The translations under genes and the position numbers were made by a program. Shown one piece after another: positions 22,016 to 30,699 of a DNA stretch of 32,828 nucleotides (position 1 is the first letter of the stretch; every line of letters begins with the position of its first letter). The stretch is from the NCBI GenBank assembly GCA_945906765.1, contig CAMDRF010000031.1, positions 1-32,828 of the forward strand. Direction: 5' to 3'. The notes beneath the pieces were generated by a model that was not told the DNA's origin, made no database searches, and saw only the letters and a program-made list of their open reading frames with translations. Origin of the DNA: Nitrosovibrio sp. Nv4. GTDB lineage: Bacteria; Pseudomonadota; Gammaproteobacteria; Burkholderiales; SG8-39.

Positions 22016-22840
22016 TTAGCGACCGCGCATGGCTGCCGGCGGCGCGGCGCCCGCAGCAGCGCCCTCGGGCGCGGGCGCGCCGAGCTCGTGCTCGCGCTGC
22101 TCGTAGAGCGCCGCCAGGCGCACGCGCGTGACCTCGGCCGCGGGCAGGTCGAAGCGGATCTCGCCATCGCGCATGCCGATCACGCGCGCAAAGCGCGCCG
22201 CCACGTCCACCTGGTGCAGCGTGGTCACCAAAGTGACGCCGCGCTCGCGCGCCACGCGCGTGAGCGTGTCAATGGCCAGTGCCGCGCGCGACGGATCGAG
22301 CGAAGACAGAGGCTCGTCCACCAGCCAGAGCGTGGCCGCCGAGACGATTGCGCGCGCGAGGCCGACGCGCTGGCGCTCGCCGCCCGACAGGCGGTCGACG
22401 CGCTCCCAGAGCTTGTCGGCGAGGTCAAACTGCGCCAGCGCTGCTTGCGCCGCGGCGATGCCGGTCGGATACAGCAGCGAGCGCAGGCTGGCGGCGAGCG
22501 ACTGCTGCGGCAGGCGCGCGGCGAGCACCGCGGTGATGACGCGCTGGCGCGGCGGCAGCGGCGGCGCCTGGGGCGCGAGGAACAGGCGCCCGCGCAGCTT
22601 CTGCAGCCGCGCGACCGGCAGCGTCCAGGGGTCGATGCCATCGAGTTCCAGCCGGCCGGCGGCCGGTTGCAACGCGCACGCGAGCGCGTGCAGCAGTGTG
22701 GTCTTGCCGGCGCCGGAAGGACCGACCACGGCGAGCTGCTCGCCGGGCGCGACGGCCAATCCCGCGGGTTTCAAGGCCGGCGCGCTGCCGGCCTTCGCGG
22801 CAGGATGACGCGCCGTGAGCCCCTGCGCCGCGATTCTCAT
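22016..22840 (-). CDS. PhnC-type ABC transporter ATPase
   Basis: A 274-residue ATPase with Walker A at 40-48 (GPSGAGKTT), Q-loop Q91, signature LSGGERQR at 151-158, Walker B LWLVDEP at 171-177 and the H-loop (TLHQVD). It powers the PhnE pair. The C-terminal ~20 residues are Ala/Pro/Gly-rich and not part of the fold. The segment between the Q-loop and the signature matches PhnC-type proteins (SLLYPTGIAAAQAALAQFDL). Confidence 0.9.
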   Translation of the reverse strand: MRIAAQGLTARHPAAKAGSAPALKPAGLAVAPGEQLAVVGPSGAGKTTLLHALACALQPAAGRLELDGIDPWTLPVARLQKLRGRLFLAPQAPPLPPRQRVITAVLAARLPQQSLAASLRSLLYPTGIAAAQAALAQFDLADKLWERVDRLSGGERQRVGLARAIVSAATLWLVDEPLSSLDPSRAALAIDTLTRVARERGVTLVTTLHQVDVAARFARVIGMRDGEIRFDLPAAEVTRVRLAALYEQREHELGAPAPEGAAAGAAPPAAMRGR

Positions 22841-22865
22841 GGTCCGGGCAGCGTTGGCCGTGCGC

Positions 22866-23762
22866 TTACTTGATCAGGCCCGCGCTGCGGCCGGCGGCTT
22901 CCAGGTCGCGGTAGTTCTCCGCTTTGGTGGGAATGTACCTGGTCGCCCGGTTCAGGGTCAGAATCTCCTTGCCCTCGGGCGTCGCGACCGACAGGTCGAG
23001 CAGCGCCTTCGTGATCCGCTCGCGCAGCGCCGCCGGCATGTCGGCGTGCACCGACCAGTTGTAATTGAAGTACGGCGGCGTGGTGAAAAACACGTCGACC
23101 TTCGCGGTATCCACCTTCTTCTCCTCAACGAACTTGCGCCAGACCGTGATGTCGAGCGCCGCCGCGTCCACGCGTCCGCCGACAACCGAGGCGATGGCCG
23201 CGTCGTGCGCGCCGGAGTAGGCGACGCGCTTGAAATCCTTGTCGGGGTCGATTTTCGCCTGCAGCAGGAAGCTGCGCGGCATGAGATGTCCCGAGGTGCT
23301 CGACGGCGAGCCGAAGCTCACCTGCTTGCCCTTCAGATCCGCGAGCGTCTTGATGCCGGAGCCGGTCTGCGTGATGAACACGGAGCGCAATTGGGTGTCC
23401 TCCTCGCGCTGCGCGATCGGCACGATCTTGCCGCCCGAGCGCAGCTGCGCCTGGACGTGAGTGAAGCCGCCGAACCAGACCACGTCGGCCTGCTTGTTGA
23501 CCAACGCTTCGACCGCGGCCGGGTAGTCGCTGACGGGGGTGAACGCCACTTTCATCGACAGCGTACGCTCGAGGTACTTCGTCAGCGGTCCAAACTTGCG
23601 CATCTGCTCGGTTGCAGCCTCCTCGGGGATGGTCGTGACTTTCAACACCGATTGCTGTGCCTGTACGGGCGCGGACAGCAGCGCGAGGGTGGCGCTGCCC
23701 GCGAGTGCCGCGCGGAACAGGGAACGCAGGATGGGCGGGACGCACGCTCGAGCGCGGGACAT
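22866..23762 (-). CDS. PhnD-like periplasmic binding protein, 'putative selenate' subgroup
   Basis: A 298-residue binding protein from ATG 23762 (AGGAGAG 7 nt upstream), with a signal peptide ending APVQA-QQ near residue 36. The mature part has PhnD-type blocks, and several agree with the subgroup annotated as putative selenate ABC transporter receptor: VSFGSPSSTSGHLMPRSFLL, VAYSGAHDAA, and FFTTPPYFNYNWSVHADM. That subgroup assignment is remembered, not tested, and its substrate is itself inferred from context; phosphonate, phosphite or another oxyanion remain possible. First gene of the four-gene importer operon. Confidence 0.85.
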   Translation of the reverse strand: MSRARACVPPILRSLFRAALAGSATLALLSAPVQAQQSVLKVTTIPEEAATEQMRKFGPLTKYLERTLSMKVAFTPVSDYPAAVEALVNKQADVVWFGGFTHVQAQLRSGGKIVPIAQREEDTQLRSVFITQTGSGIKTLADLKGKQVSFGSPSSTSGHLMPRSFLLQAKIDPDKDFKRVAYSGAHDAAIASVVGGRVDAAALDITVWRKFVEEKKVDTAKVDVFFTTPPYFNYNWSVHADMPAALRERITKALLDLSVATPEGKEILTLNRATRYIPTKAENYRDLEAAGRSAGLIK

Positions 23763-23881
23763 TGCAGGTCTCTCCTGGCAGGTCTCTTCTGTATGCAATC
23801 GGGGGCGACGCTGGAATACCAAGGCGTACCCGGCAGCTCCAGCGTAAGTCTACTATGTCGAAATGTCCCGCATCATCGTTA

Positions 23882-23901
23882 CCGCCGTGGTGATACGGCG
23901 G
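23882..23901 (-). terminator. Hairpin just after the TauD-like gene
   Basis: ccgccg (23882-23887) and cggcgg (23896-23901) pair around an 8-nt loop immediately beyond the stop codon of the minus-strand dioxygenase gene. No T-run follows, so it is only a possible terminator. Confidence 0.35.
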
Positions 23902-24963
23902 CTACTCAGCCTCGAGCGGCACTCCCGGCGTCGTTCCCCTGACCACGATGCCGCCGCGCTCGCCCGGCGCGATGCTGCCGTAGCGCGGCGCGAACACTTC
24001 AGGCAGCGGCCGCGCGCTCGCGGGCGCGAGCCAGAGGCGCAGCAGGTGGCGGTGGCGCCCGGGCTCCGGCCAGTTCTCGAAATCGTTTCTCGAATGCAGA
24101 ATCTGGTGGTTATGCAGGAACTGCATGTCGCCCGGCAGGAACGCCATCGAGAGGTGGATCTGCGGCTCGTTCAGCAGTTCGTCGAGCAGGTCCATGGCCT
24201 CGACTTGTTCGCGTCGCAAGCGCTTCGCTTGCGGGAAAAGTTTCTGCGCCGACTCGATGTACTGCCGCACGTAGATGCAGGTGAGCCGCCCTGCGTGCCA
24301 GTGGAACACCGGCATCTCGAACCAGGGCTGCATGCCCTCGGGCACTTCGCCGCGCCGGTCGGTCGGATACGGCTCGAACAGCGCCGGCAGCAGGTCGGGC
24401 CGGCGCGCGAGGACTTCGTTGTACAGCGTCATCGAGCTGGCGATGAAACTCTCGCCACCGGCCTTCGCGCTCTTCAGGCACAGCAGCCCCACCACGTCCA
24501 CCGAATCGGTGTGGTACTCGAGCTTGCGGTTGGTCTGGTAGTAGCGGACTTTCGGGTCCTGGATGTCGAGGCCGAGGTCCTTCACGTGTCCGAGCAGGTG
24601 GCCCTTGGCATTCTGCGAGCGCGCGCGGCCGAGCCACGAGCCGATCCCCATGTAGGCGATCGCCTGCTCCCCGCGCGCATAGCGCTCCACCGCAAAGCCG
24701 CGCAGCATGGCGAAACCGCGGCCTTCCAGCACTTCAGAGAGGATGCCCGCCAGGGCATTGCCGAGCGTGGGCAGCTCGAAGCTCGCCGGCGATATGCCGG
24801 CCAGCGGCGCGCCGCCCGTCTTGAACGCGCGCACCGCCGTGTCCAGTTCTGCGAGCTCGGCTGGCGTGAAATGGCGGATCCAGTCCGTGTGCTGCTGCAG
24901 GTCGCGGCCGTACCAGACGCCGGGCCCGGAAACCGGTCCGGGGGGCATGCTAGTCTTGTTCAT
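23902..24963 (-). CDS. TauD/TfdA-family Fe(II)/2-oxoglutarate dioxygenase
   Basis: A 353-residue dioxygenase. The iron triad is H151-x-D153 (LEYHTDSVDVVGLL) and H290 (QILHSRNDF), with R309 (HLLRLWLAP) for 2-oxoglutarate. GESFIASSMTLYNEVLARRP and WFEMPVFHWHAGRL are typical of the TauD/gamma-butyrobetaine-hydroxylase-like bacterial group. Taurine and many other substrates are known in the family; this one cannot be named. ATG 24963 is preferred to the codon 12 residues upstream, which would overlap the divergent Bug gene start. Only 26 bp separate the two start codons. Confidence 0.88.
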   Translation of the reverse strand: MNKTSMPPGPVSGPGVWYGRDLQQHTDWIRHFTPAELAELDTAVRAFKTGGAPLAGISPASFELPTLGNALAGILSEVLEGRGFAMLRGFAVERYARGEQAIAYMGIGSWLGRARSQNAKGHLLGHVKDLGLDIQDPKVRYYQTNRKLEYHTDSVDVVGLLCLKSAKAGGESFIASSMTLYNEVLARRPDLLPALFEPYPTDRRGEVPEGMQPWFEMPVFHWHAGRLTCIYVRQYIESAQKLFPQAKRLRREQVEAMDLLDELLNEPQIHLSMAFLPGDMQFLHNHQILHSRNDFENWPEPGRHRHLLRLWLAPASARPLPEVFAPRYGSIAPGERGGIVVRGTTPGVPLEAE

Positions 24964-24989
24964 CGGCAGAAGAATACCCGGGGAAAAGC

Positions 24990-25958
24990 ATGAAACCAAT
25001 TCTTTCGCTGCTCGTTTCGATGATCGTCGCGAGCTCGGCTATGGCGCAGAGTTACCCATCGAAGCCAATCTCGCTGGTGATTCCGTTCGGCGCTGGGGGC
25101 GATTCCGATCTTTCCGGCAGGCTGCTCGCGCAGTACGCCGCGAGGTATCTCGGCAACGCCAGCTTCGTGCCGCTCAACCGCGTGGGCGCCTCCGGTTCCA
25201 TCGGCGCGATGCAGGTGCGCACCGCGTCGCCCGACGGCTACACGCTGCTGGTCGCGAGAATCGCGACGCACGCGATCTTTCCCGCGCTCGAGTCCAAGGC
25301 GCCGTACAAGTGGCACGAGTTCACCATGCTTTCGCTGCTGGAATTGAACCCGTTCATATGCGCCGTCAAGGCGGATTCGCCTGTGAAATCCGTGCAGGAC
25401 CTCCACGCCGCGATCCGCAAGGATCCGGGCAAACTGAATTTCTCCACCTCCGGTCCCGGCACCAGCCAGAACATGGCGTCGCAGTACCTGATGTCGCTCG
25501 CCGGCCTGAAGTCCACGGACGCGGTCGGCATCCACTACAAGAGCGGCGGCGAAGTGACTACCGCGGTGCTCGGCGGTCAGGTGCATTTTGCGTGCAACAA
25601 CGCGACCACCATGGTGTCGCAGATCCGCGCCGGCACTCTGCGCGGCCTGTTCGTCACTACGCCCGAGCGCCTGACCGAGGCACCCGAGCTGCCGACCGCG
25701 CGCGAAGCCGGCGTGCCGGAGATGGAGAAAATCGTCGGCTGGACGGCGCTCATGGGGCCGCCGGGGTTGCCGAAGGAAGTCGTCGAGCGCTGGACTGCGG
25801 CGCTTGCGAGCGTGGCGAAAGATCCCGAATGGCTTGCCGGCATCGCCAAGATCGGCGGCATTCCGGCGATCCGCTCCGCCGCCGATACCGAGAAGTACGT
25901 GCGCGAGCAATACGAGCTGTACGACAGGCTCATCGGCGCCCTCGGCATCCGCCAATAG
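24990..25958 (+). CDS. Bug/TctC-family tripartite tricarboxylate-type solute receptor
   Basis: A 322-residue periplasmic receptor with a signal peptide (MKPILSLLVSMIVASSAMA, cleavage before QSYPSKPI). Family blocks: ISLVIPFGAGGDSDLSGRLL, the glycine-rich GASGSIGAMQV, DGYTLLVARIATHA, and PGLPKEVVERW near the end. Bug receptors bind carboxylates and other small metabolites and are greatly expanded in Betaproteobacteria; membrane subunits are often encoded elsewhere, as here. GGGGAAA precedes the ATG. The following TPP enzyme starts 2 nt after the stop codon. Confidence 0.93.
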   Translation: MKPILSLLVSMIVASSAMAQSYPSKPISLVIPFGAGGDSDLSGRLLAQYAARYLGNASFVPLNRVGASGSIGAMQVRTASPDGYTLLVARIATHAIFPALESKAPYKWHEFTMLSLLELNPFICAVKADSPVKSVQDLHAAIRKDPGKLNFSTSGPGTSQNMASQYLMSLAGLKSTDAVGIHYKSGGEVTTAVLGGQVHFACNNATTMVSQIRAGTLRGLFVTTPERLTEAPELPTAREAGVPEMEKIVGWTALMGPPGLPKEVVERWTAALASVAKDPEWLAGIAKIGGIPAIRSAADTEKYVREQYELYDRLIGALGIRQ

Positions 25959-25960
25959 CC

Positions 25961-27508
25961 ATGGCATGGCGCGGTGCCGATGTCGTCGCACGCGCTCTTG
26001 TGCGCGCCGGCACGCGCTACGTGTTCGCGCTTTCAGGCAACCACGTCATGTCCATATTCGACGCCGCGCTGGACGCGAAGCTGCCGCTGGTGCACGTGCG
26101 GCACGAGGCAGCCGCTGTCCACATGGCGGACGCCTGGGGGCGCATCACCGGCGAAGTGGGCGTCGCCCTGGTGACTGGCGGTCCGGGACACGCCAATGCC
26201 GTGTCGGCGCTCTACACCGCGCTCGCTGCTGAATCGCCGGTCGTGCTGCTCTCGGGGCACGCGCCGACCAACGAGCTTGGCAAGGGCGCGTTCCAGGAAA
26301 TGGCGCAGGCCGAAATGGCGGCGCCCGCCTGCAAGGCCTCGTGGACCGTGCGCTCCGCCGGGACTTTGGGCGCGGACCTCGCGCGCGCGATGCGCATGGC
26401 GAAAGCAGGGCGACCCGGGCCGGTGCATTTGTCGCTCCCCTCGGACCTGCTGGAAGCGGCCGTGAATGCGGAGTTGCCGGCGAAAGAAGATTTTTCTCCT
26501 GAACCGGTTTTCCCCGGTGTGAACGAGGAAATCCTGGACGCGCTGCAAAAGGCAAAGAAGCCGCTTTTGATCGCCGGTCCGGCCCTCGGCAATGCGCGTG
26601 ACCGCGCCGTGCTCGGGAAATTCGAAGAGACCACACACGTGCCGGCGATCGTGATGGAAAGCCCGCGCGGCGTGAACGATCCCAGCCTTGGCCTTCTCGC
26701 CGAGGTGCTCGCTGCCGCGGATGTGGTGGTGCTCGCCGGCAAGCGGCGCGATTTCACGCTTCGATTCGGCGCCGCTTTTGCGAAAGAATGCAAAGTACTG
26801 GAAATGGAAGGCGGGACGGAACACTGGATTGCCCAAGCGGGGCGCAAGAACTGGGCAAAGAGCGGATGGCTGACCGAGGTGCGCGCCGCGATCGCTTTCC
26901 GGCCCTCGCAATGGAAGACCCTGGCCTCGAAAACCGGCGGACCGCTGCACCCGGTGGAAGTGGGGCGCGCGGTGCAAAAGCTGCTCGACGCCCCGGAGGC
27001 GGTGCTGGTCGCCGATGGCGGTGAATTCGGCCAATGGTCGCAGGCGACGTTATCTTCGCCGCACCGCGTCATCAACGGGCCGGCGGGTTCGATCGGCGCC
27101 GCGCTGCCCTTCGCCGCGGCCGCAAAGCTCGCGCTGCCCGGTTCGAACGTGGTGGCGATGCTGGGCGACGGCGCCTTCGGCTTCCATTCGTCAGAATTCG
27201 ATACTGCGGTGCGCTGTGCTCTGGGATATGTCGCGGTGGTGGGCAACGACGCCTGCTGGAACGCCGAATACCAGATCCAGTTGCGCAGCTACGGCGCCGC
27301 CCGCGCGCATGGCCTGGACCTGCTCGCCACACGCTACGACCGCGTAGCGGAGGGCTTCGGCGCGCATGGCGAATACGTCGAGCGCCCGGCCGAGCTCGGG
27401 CCGGCGCTGCAACGTGCCGCCCGCGCAGCGGGGGCCGGCCGCGCGGCCTGCGTGAATGTCATGATCGAGCGCCTGCCGGCGCCTGTATTTCGCAGGCAGG
27501 ACGCGTAA
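25961..27508 (+). CDS. TPP-dependent enzyme, acetolactate-synthase-like
   Basis: A 515-residue three-domain TPP enzyme. PYR domain with the catalytic-type E49 (LVHVRHEAAAVHMADAWG), a central FAD-like/Rossmann domain, and a PP domain with G402-D403-G404 (AMLGDGAFGFHSSEFDTAV) and VGNDACWNAEYQIQLRSYG. The reading frame continues far upstream, but the true start is ATG 25961, 2 nt after the Bug stop, which gives the family N-terminus. It could be a decarboxylase, carboligase or C-C lyase. Co-transcription with the Bug receptor suggests it acts on the imported compound. Confidence 0.9.
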   Translation: MAWRGADVVARALVRAGTRYVFALSGNHVMSIFDAALDAKLPLVHVRHEAAAVHMADAWGRITGEVGVALVTGGPGHANAVSALYTALAAESPVVLLSGHAPTNELGKGAFQEMAQAEMAAPACKASWTVRSAGTLGADLARAMRMAKAGRPGPVHLSLPSDLLEAAVNAELPAKEDFSPEPVFPGVNEEILDALQKAKKPLLIAGPALGNARDRAVLGKFEETTHVPAIVMESPRGVNDPSLGLLAEVLAAADVVVLAGKRRDFTLRFGAAFAKECKVLEMEGGTEHWIAQAGRKNWAKSGWLTEVRAAIAFRPSQWKTLASKTGGPLHPVEVGRAVQKLLDAPEAVLVADGGEFGQWSQATLSSPHRVINGPAGSIGAALPFAAAAKLALPGSNVVAMLGDGAFGFHSSEFDTAVRCALGYVAVVGNDACWNAEYQIQLRSYGAARAHGLDLLATRYDRVAEGFGAHGEYVERPAELGPALQRAARAAGAGRAACVNVMIERLPAPVFRRQDA

Positions 27509-27540
27509 AATCTTGCGCTGATCTGCCCGCAGGAAGCGCC

Positions 27541-28122
27541 ATGAGCGACCTCGACTTCTCCAGCACTTCGCCCATGAAGCCGCCGGCCCAGCCGGCCCAG
27601 CCGGCCGTGCCGCCGCCGCCGGTCTACAACGCCGCGATGGCGATGGAGTTCTTCAAATCCGCCGGCAAGCCGGAGAGCTTCGCGCCGGGCGCGACGATTT
27701 TCAAGGAAGACGACAAGGGCGGTGCCCTGCTGGGCAAGCGCGACCGGATGTACGTGCTGATCCTAGGCGAGATCGAAATGATCGCGCAGGACAAGGTCAT
27801 CGGTACGGTCAGGGCGGGCGAGACTTTCGGCGAGATGGCGGTGATCGCGCAGGCCGCGCGCACCGCCACCGCCAGGGCGAAAACCGCCTGCAGCGTAATT
27901 GGCCTGGACGACAAGCAGTTCCAGGGGGCGCTGCAGCACGAGCCCGAATTTGCGCTGATGCTCATGAGCATCATGAACAGCCGGCTGCGCAGCACCCTAT
28001 CGCGCCTGAATGCGAATCGCGCACTGCATGCCGGCGAGGCGAAGGAATTAGTGGTGTTCGACAAGAAGCTGCTCGCCGGTCTCGCCGAGCGCGCGAAGGA
28101 CATGGCGGTCCGAAACAAGTAA
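27541..28122 (+). CDS. Stand-alone cyclic-nucleotide-binding domain protein
   Basis: A 193-residue protein, AGGAAG upstream of ATG 27541. A Pro-rich N-terminus (PAQPAQPAVPPPPVYN) is followed by a CNB fold: FAPGATIFKEDD, MYVLILGEIEMI, and the phosphate-binding cassette GETFGEMAVIAQAARTATAR with the FGE and RTA residues that contact cAMP/cGMP. No DNA-binding domain follows the C-terminal helix, so it is not a CRP-type regulator; it may be a sensor for a partner. It is 32 bp downstream of the TPP gene and convergent with the GlcD-like gene (2-bp gap). Confidence 0.87.
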   Translation: MSDLDFSSTSPMKPPAQPAQPAVPPPPVYNAAMAMEFFKSAGKPESFAPGATIFKEDDKGGALLGKRDRMYVLILGEIEMIAQDKVIGTVRAGETFGEMAVIAQAARTATARAKTACSVIGLDDKQFQGALQHEPEFALMLMSIMNSRLRSTLSRLNANRALHAGEAKELVVFDKKLLAGLAERAKDMAVRNK

Positions 28123-28124
28123 GG

Positions 28125-29495
28125 CTAGATCACCTTGCCGGGATTCATCAGGCCCTGCGGGTCGAGGGCGCGCTTGACGGAGCGCATAAGTTCGAGTTCC
28201 AGCGGATCCTTGTGGCGCGTGATTTCCTCGCGTTTGAGCTGGCCCAGTCCGTGCTCGGCGGAGATCGAGCCCTCGAGCGCCGCTACTACGTCGTAGACGA
28301 TGCGGTTTACCGCGTCGCGGTGCGCGGCAAGCAGGGCGGCATCGCCGACGTTGTAGTGCAGGTTGCCGTCGCCGACGTGGCCGAAGCAGTAAATCGGAGC
28401 GCCGGGAAACGCCGCCTTGAGCGCGGCGCCTGCGCGCTCGATGAACTCCGGCGCCTTCGATATGGCCACCGAGATGTCGTGCTTGACGTTGGCGAACTGC
28501 GCTTCGGGCACCGCTTCGCGGATGCGCCAGAGCGCTTTCGACTCCGCGTCGCTTTTCGCCACCACCGCGTTTGCCGTGAGGCTGGTGTCGAGGGCCTGCA
28601 CCAGCCGTTCGTGCAGCGCCTCGCTCGTGCCGCTGTCGGCCAGTTCCAGGAGGACGTACCAGGAACCGCCCGGCAGCGGGTTGCGAATATCCGGGCGATG
28701 AGCGAAGACGGCGTTGGCGCAGGCACTTGAAAGGAGTTCGAAGGCGGTCAAGCGGTCGCCGCAGGTTTTCCTCACATGGCTCAGCAATTCCACCGCGCAT
28801 TGCGGATTCTCCACCGCGACCCACGCGGTCGCTGATGCAGCCGGCTTCGGATGCAGCTTGAGGACCGCGGCGGTGATGACGCCGAGCGTGCCTTCGGCGC
28901 CGATGAACAACTGCTTCAGGTCGTAGCCGGTGTTGTCCTTGCGCAAGCCGCGCAGCCCGTCCCAAACGCGTCCGTCGGGCAGCACCGCCTCGAGGCCGAG
29001 AACCTGGTCGCGCGCGTTGCCGTAGCGCAGCACATTGACGCCGCCGGCGTTGGTGGAAAGGTTGCCGCCGATCTGGCAGCTGCCCTCGGCGGCGAGGGAC
29101 AGCGCGAACAGGCGCCCGGCATCGCCGGCCGCGCGCTGGATGTCGGCGAGCACGCAGCCGGCCTCGGCGGTGAGCGTGTCGTTCAGCGCATCGAGGTGCC
29201 GGATGTGGTTCATGCGCGTGAGGGACAACACGATTTCGCTGCGCTTGCCGGTCGGCACCGAACCGCCCGACAGGCCCGTATTGCCGCCCTGCGGCACGAT
29301 CGCGATGTCCGCCTCGGCGCACAGGCGCACCACCACCGAGACTTCCGCGGTGGTCGCGGGCCGCACCACGCCGACGGCCGCGCCGCGGTACTGCTTGCGC
29401 CAGTCGGTGGTATAGGGCGCGGTATCGTTTTCGCCGGTGAGAACGTGGCTTTTGCCCACGATCGCGGCGAGCGCTTCGAGAAAGTCGTTGTGCAT
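28125..29495 (-). CDS. FAD-linked oxidase, GlcD/D-2-hydroxyacid dehydrogenase type
   Basis: A 456-residue flavoenzyme from ATG 29495 (AAGGAA upstream). The PCMH FAD domain has VVRLCAEADIAIVPQGGNTG, LSGGSVPTGKRSEIV and GSCQIGGNLSTNAGGVNVLR; the C-terminal domain has FGHVGDGNLHYNV and SAEHGLGQLKREEI before LDPQGLMNPGKVI. The family oxidises glycolate, D-lactate or D-2-hydroxyglutarate with electrons passed to quinone or ETF. No GlcE/GlcF subunits are adjacent, so it is probably a single-subunit enzyme. An upstream start (29519) adds only 8 residues. Confidence 0.92.
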   Translation of the reverse strand: MHNDFLEALAAIVGKSHVLTGENDTAPYTTDWRKQYRGAAVGVVRPATTAEVSVVVRLCAEADIAIVPQGGNTGLSGGSVPTGKRSEIVLSLTRMNHIRHLDALNDTLTAEAGCVLADIQRAAGDAGRLFALSLAAEGSCQIGGNLSTNAGGVNVLRYGNARDQVLGLEAVLPDGRVWDGLRGLRKDNTGYDLKQLFIGAEGTLGVITAAVLKLHPKPAASATAWVAVENPQCAVELLSHVRKTCGDRLTAFELLSSACANAVFAHRPDIRNPLPGGSWYVLLELADSGTSEALHERLVQALDTSLTANAVVAKSDAESKALWRIREAVPEAQFANVKHDISVAISKAPEFIERAGAALKAAFPGAPIYCFGHVGDGNLHYNVGDAALLAAHRDAVNRIVYDVVAALEGSISAEHGLGQLKREEITRHKDPLELELMRSVKRALDPQGLMNPGKVI

Positions 29496-29538
29496 GTTCC
29501 TTGACGTGGATTTTCCCACACCTTAACTTGCATGCTGG

Positions 29539-30699
29539 ATGAAGAAACTTCTTCTCGCAGTCCTGTTCTTTGCGGCTCCGGCATTCGCGCAACAATCCAT
29601 CCTGATCGGCGGCGCGCTGCCGCAGTCCGGAATCCTCGCCGATCTGGCCGCCGACCTGAGGAAAGCGCTGCTGCTGTGGCAGGACGAGGTGAACGCCGGC
29701 GGCGGGCTGCTCGGGCGGCGCGTCGAACTGCTGCTGCTGGACGATGGTTCGGAGCAGGGAGCGGCCGGAAAGCTCTACCAGCAGTTGATCCTCGAGCACA
29801 AGGCGGACCTGCTTATCGGGCCGTTCGGCTCGGCGGCCTCTCTGGGCGCCGCCGCCGCGGCGGAGCGCAACCGCCGGATACTCATCAACGCCACCGGCGC
29901 GGCTCGGTCGGTGCATCGCTCGGGCTTGCGCTACGTATTCCAGACGGCCACGCCGTTGTCCGCGTACGGCGCGGGGCCGGTCGAACTGGCGCGCGGCCTC
30001 GGCGTGAAGCGCATCCTGCTGCTCGCGCGCGAAGACCCGGGCGCGCGCGAAATGGCGGCACGCGCCCAGGAAAGCGCCGCGGCGGCCGGGCTGGCGGTCG
30101 ACCAGATCGAGATCTACGCGCCGGGCGCCACGGATTTCGCGGCCCAGGTGGCGCGCGCAAGGGCCACTGGCGCCGAGGGCTGGATCGCCTTCGGTCTGCC
30201 GCAGGATGCGGCCGAGATGGTGAAGAGTTTCCGCAGACTCGGATTTTCACCGCGGCTGTTCGCCGCGCAGGGCGCGGCCAATCCGGATTTTATCAAGCGC
30301 GTCGGGCAGGATGCGGAATTCGCCGTGGGCATCCCGGCCTACGAGCGGCGTGCGGCGACGCGCGGCAACGCGCAGTTTGTCCAGGCGTACACGAAGAAAT
30401 GGTCGGCGGAACCGGGCCATCTCGCGGCCGAGGGCTACGCCGCGGCCAAGGTCCTCGAGGAAGCGGTGCGCCGCGCCGGCAGCATGGAAACGGACAAGCT
30501 TCGAGACGAACTCGCGGCGCTCGAGACTGAAACGCCGCTTGGCGGCTACAAGGTGGATCGCTCCGGCGCGCAGATCGCGGCACGCCCGCCGCTGGTGCAG
30601 ATCATCAGGGGGCGGCGGGAAATCGTCTGGCCCGAGGCGCTTGCGACCGCGAAGCTGCAGCCGTACCCGGCCTGGGAAGCGCGCAAGCCCTTGCAATGA
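29539..30699 (+). CDS. Periplasmic leucine/amide-type ABC binding protein
   Basis: A 386-residue type I binding protein. The signal peptide is MKKLLLAVLFFAAPAFA, cleaved before QQSILIGG. LPQSGILADLAADLRKALLL and DLLIGPFGSAASLGAAAAAE are typical of Peripla_BP_6 (LivK/AmiC-like). No LivHMGF subunits follow; instead an MFS transporter overlaps by 4 nt (ATGA 30696-30699), so the receptor may act as a sensor or serve a transporter elsewhere. It is divergent from the GlcD-like gene. Confidence 0.9.
   Translation: MKKLLLAVLFFAAPAFAQQSILIGGALPQSGILADLAADLRKALLLWQDEVNAGGGLLGRRVELLLLDDGSEQGAAGKLYQQLILEHKADLLIGPFGSAASLGAAAAAERNRRILINATGAARSVHRSGLRYVFQTATPLSAYGAGPVELARGLGVKRILLLAREDPGAREMAARAQESAAAAGLAVDQIEIYAPGATDFAAQVARARATGAEGWIAFGLPQDAAEMVKSFRRLGFSPRLFAAQGAANPDFIKRVGQDAEFAVGIPAYERRAATRGNAQFVQAYTKKWSAEPGHLAAEGYAAAKVLEEAVRRAGSMETDKLRDELAALETETPLGGYKVDRSGAQIAARPPLVQIIRGRREIVWPEALATAKLQPYPAWEARKPLQ

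Noticed and set aside
20870-22873. A 667-codon plus-strand frame antisense to the ABC importer
   Set aside because: It is antisense to phnE/phnC-type genes with clear motifs; its Arg/Ala/His-rich composition is typical of a shadow frame in GC-rich DNA.
24707-27508. A 933-codon open frame that seems to fuse a new N-terminus to the TPP enzyme
   Set aside because: The part before 25961 lies over the TauD-like and Bug genes in other frames and reads like GC-driven Arg/Ala-rich noise. The family N-terminus begins at ATG 25961.
28048-29916. A 622-codon minus-strand frame covering the FAD oxidase region
   Set aside because: The FAD oxidase in the other frame has all family motifs; this frame has none and crosses the neighbouring genes.
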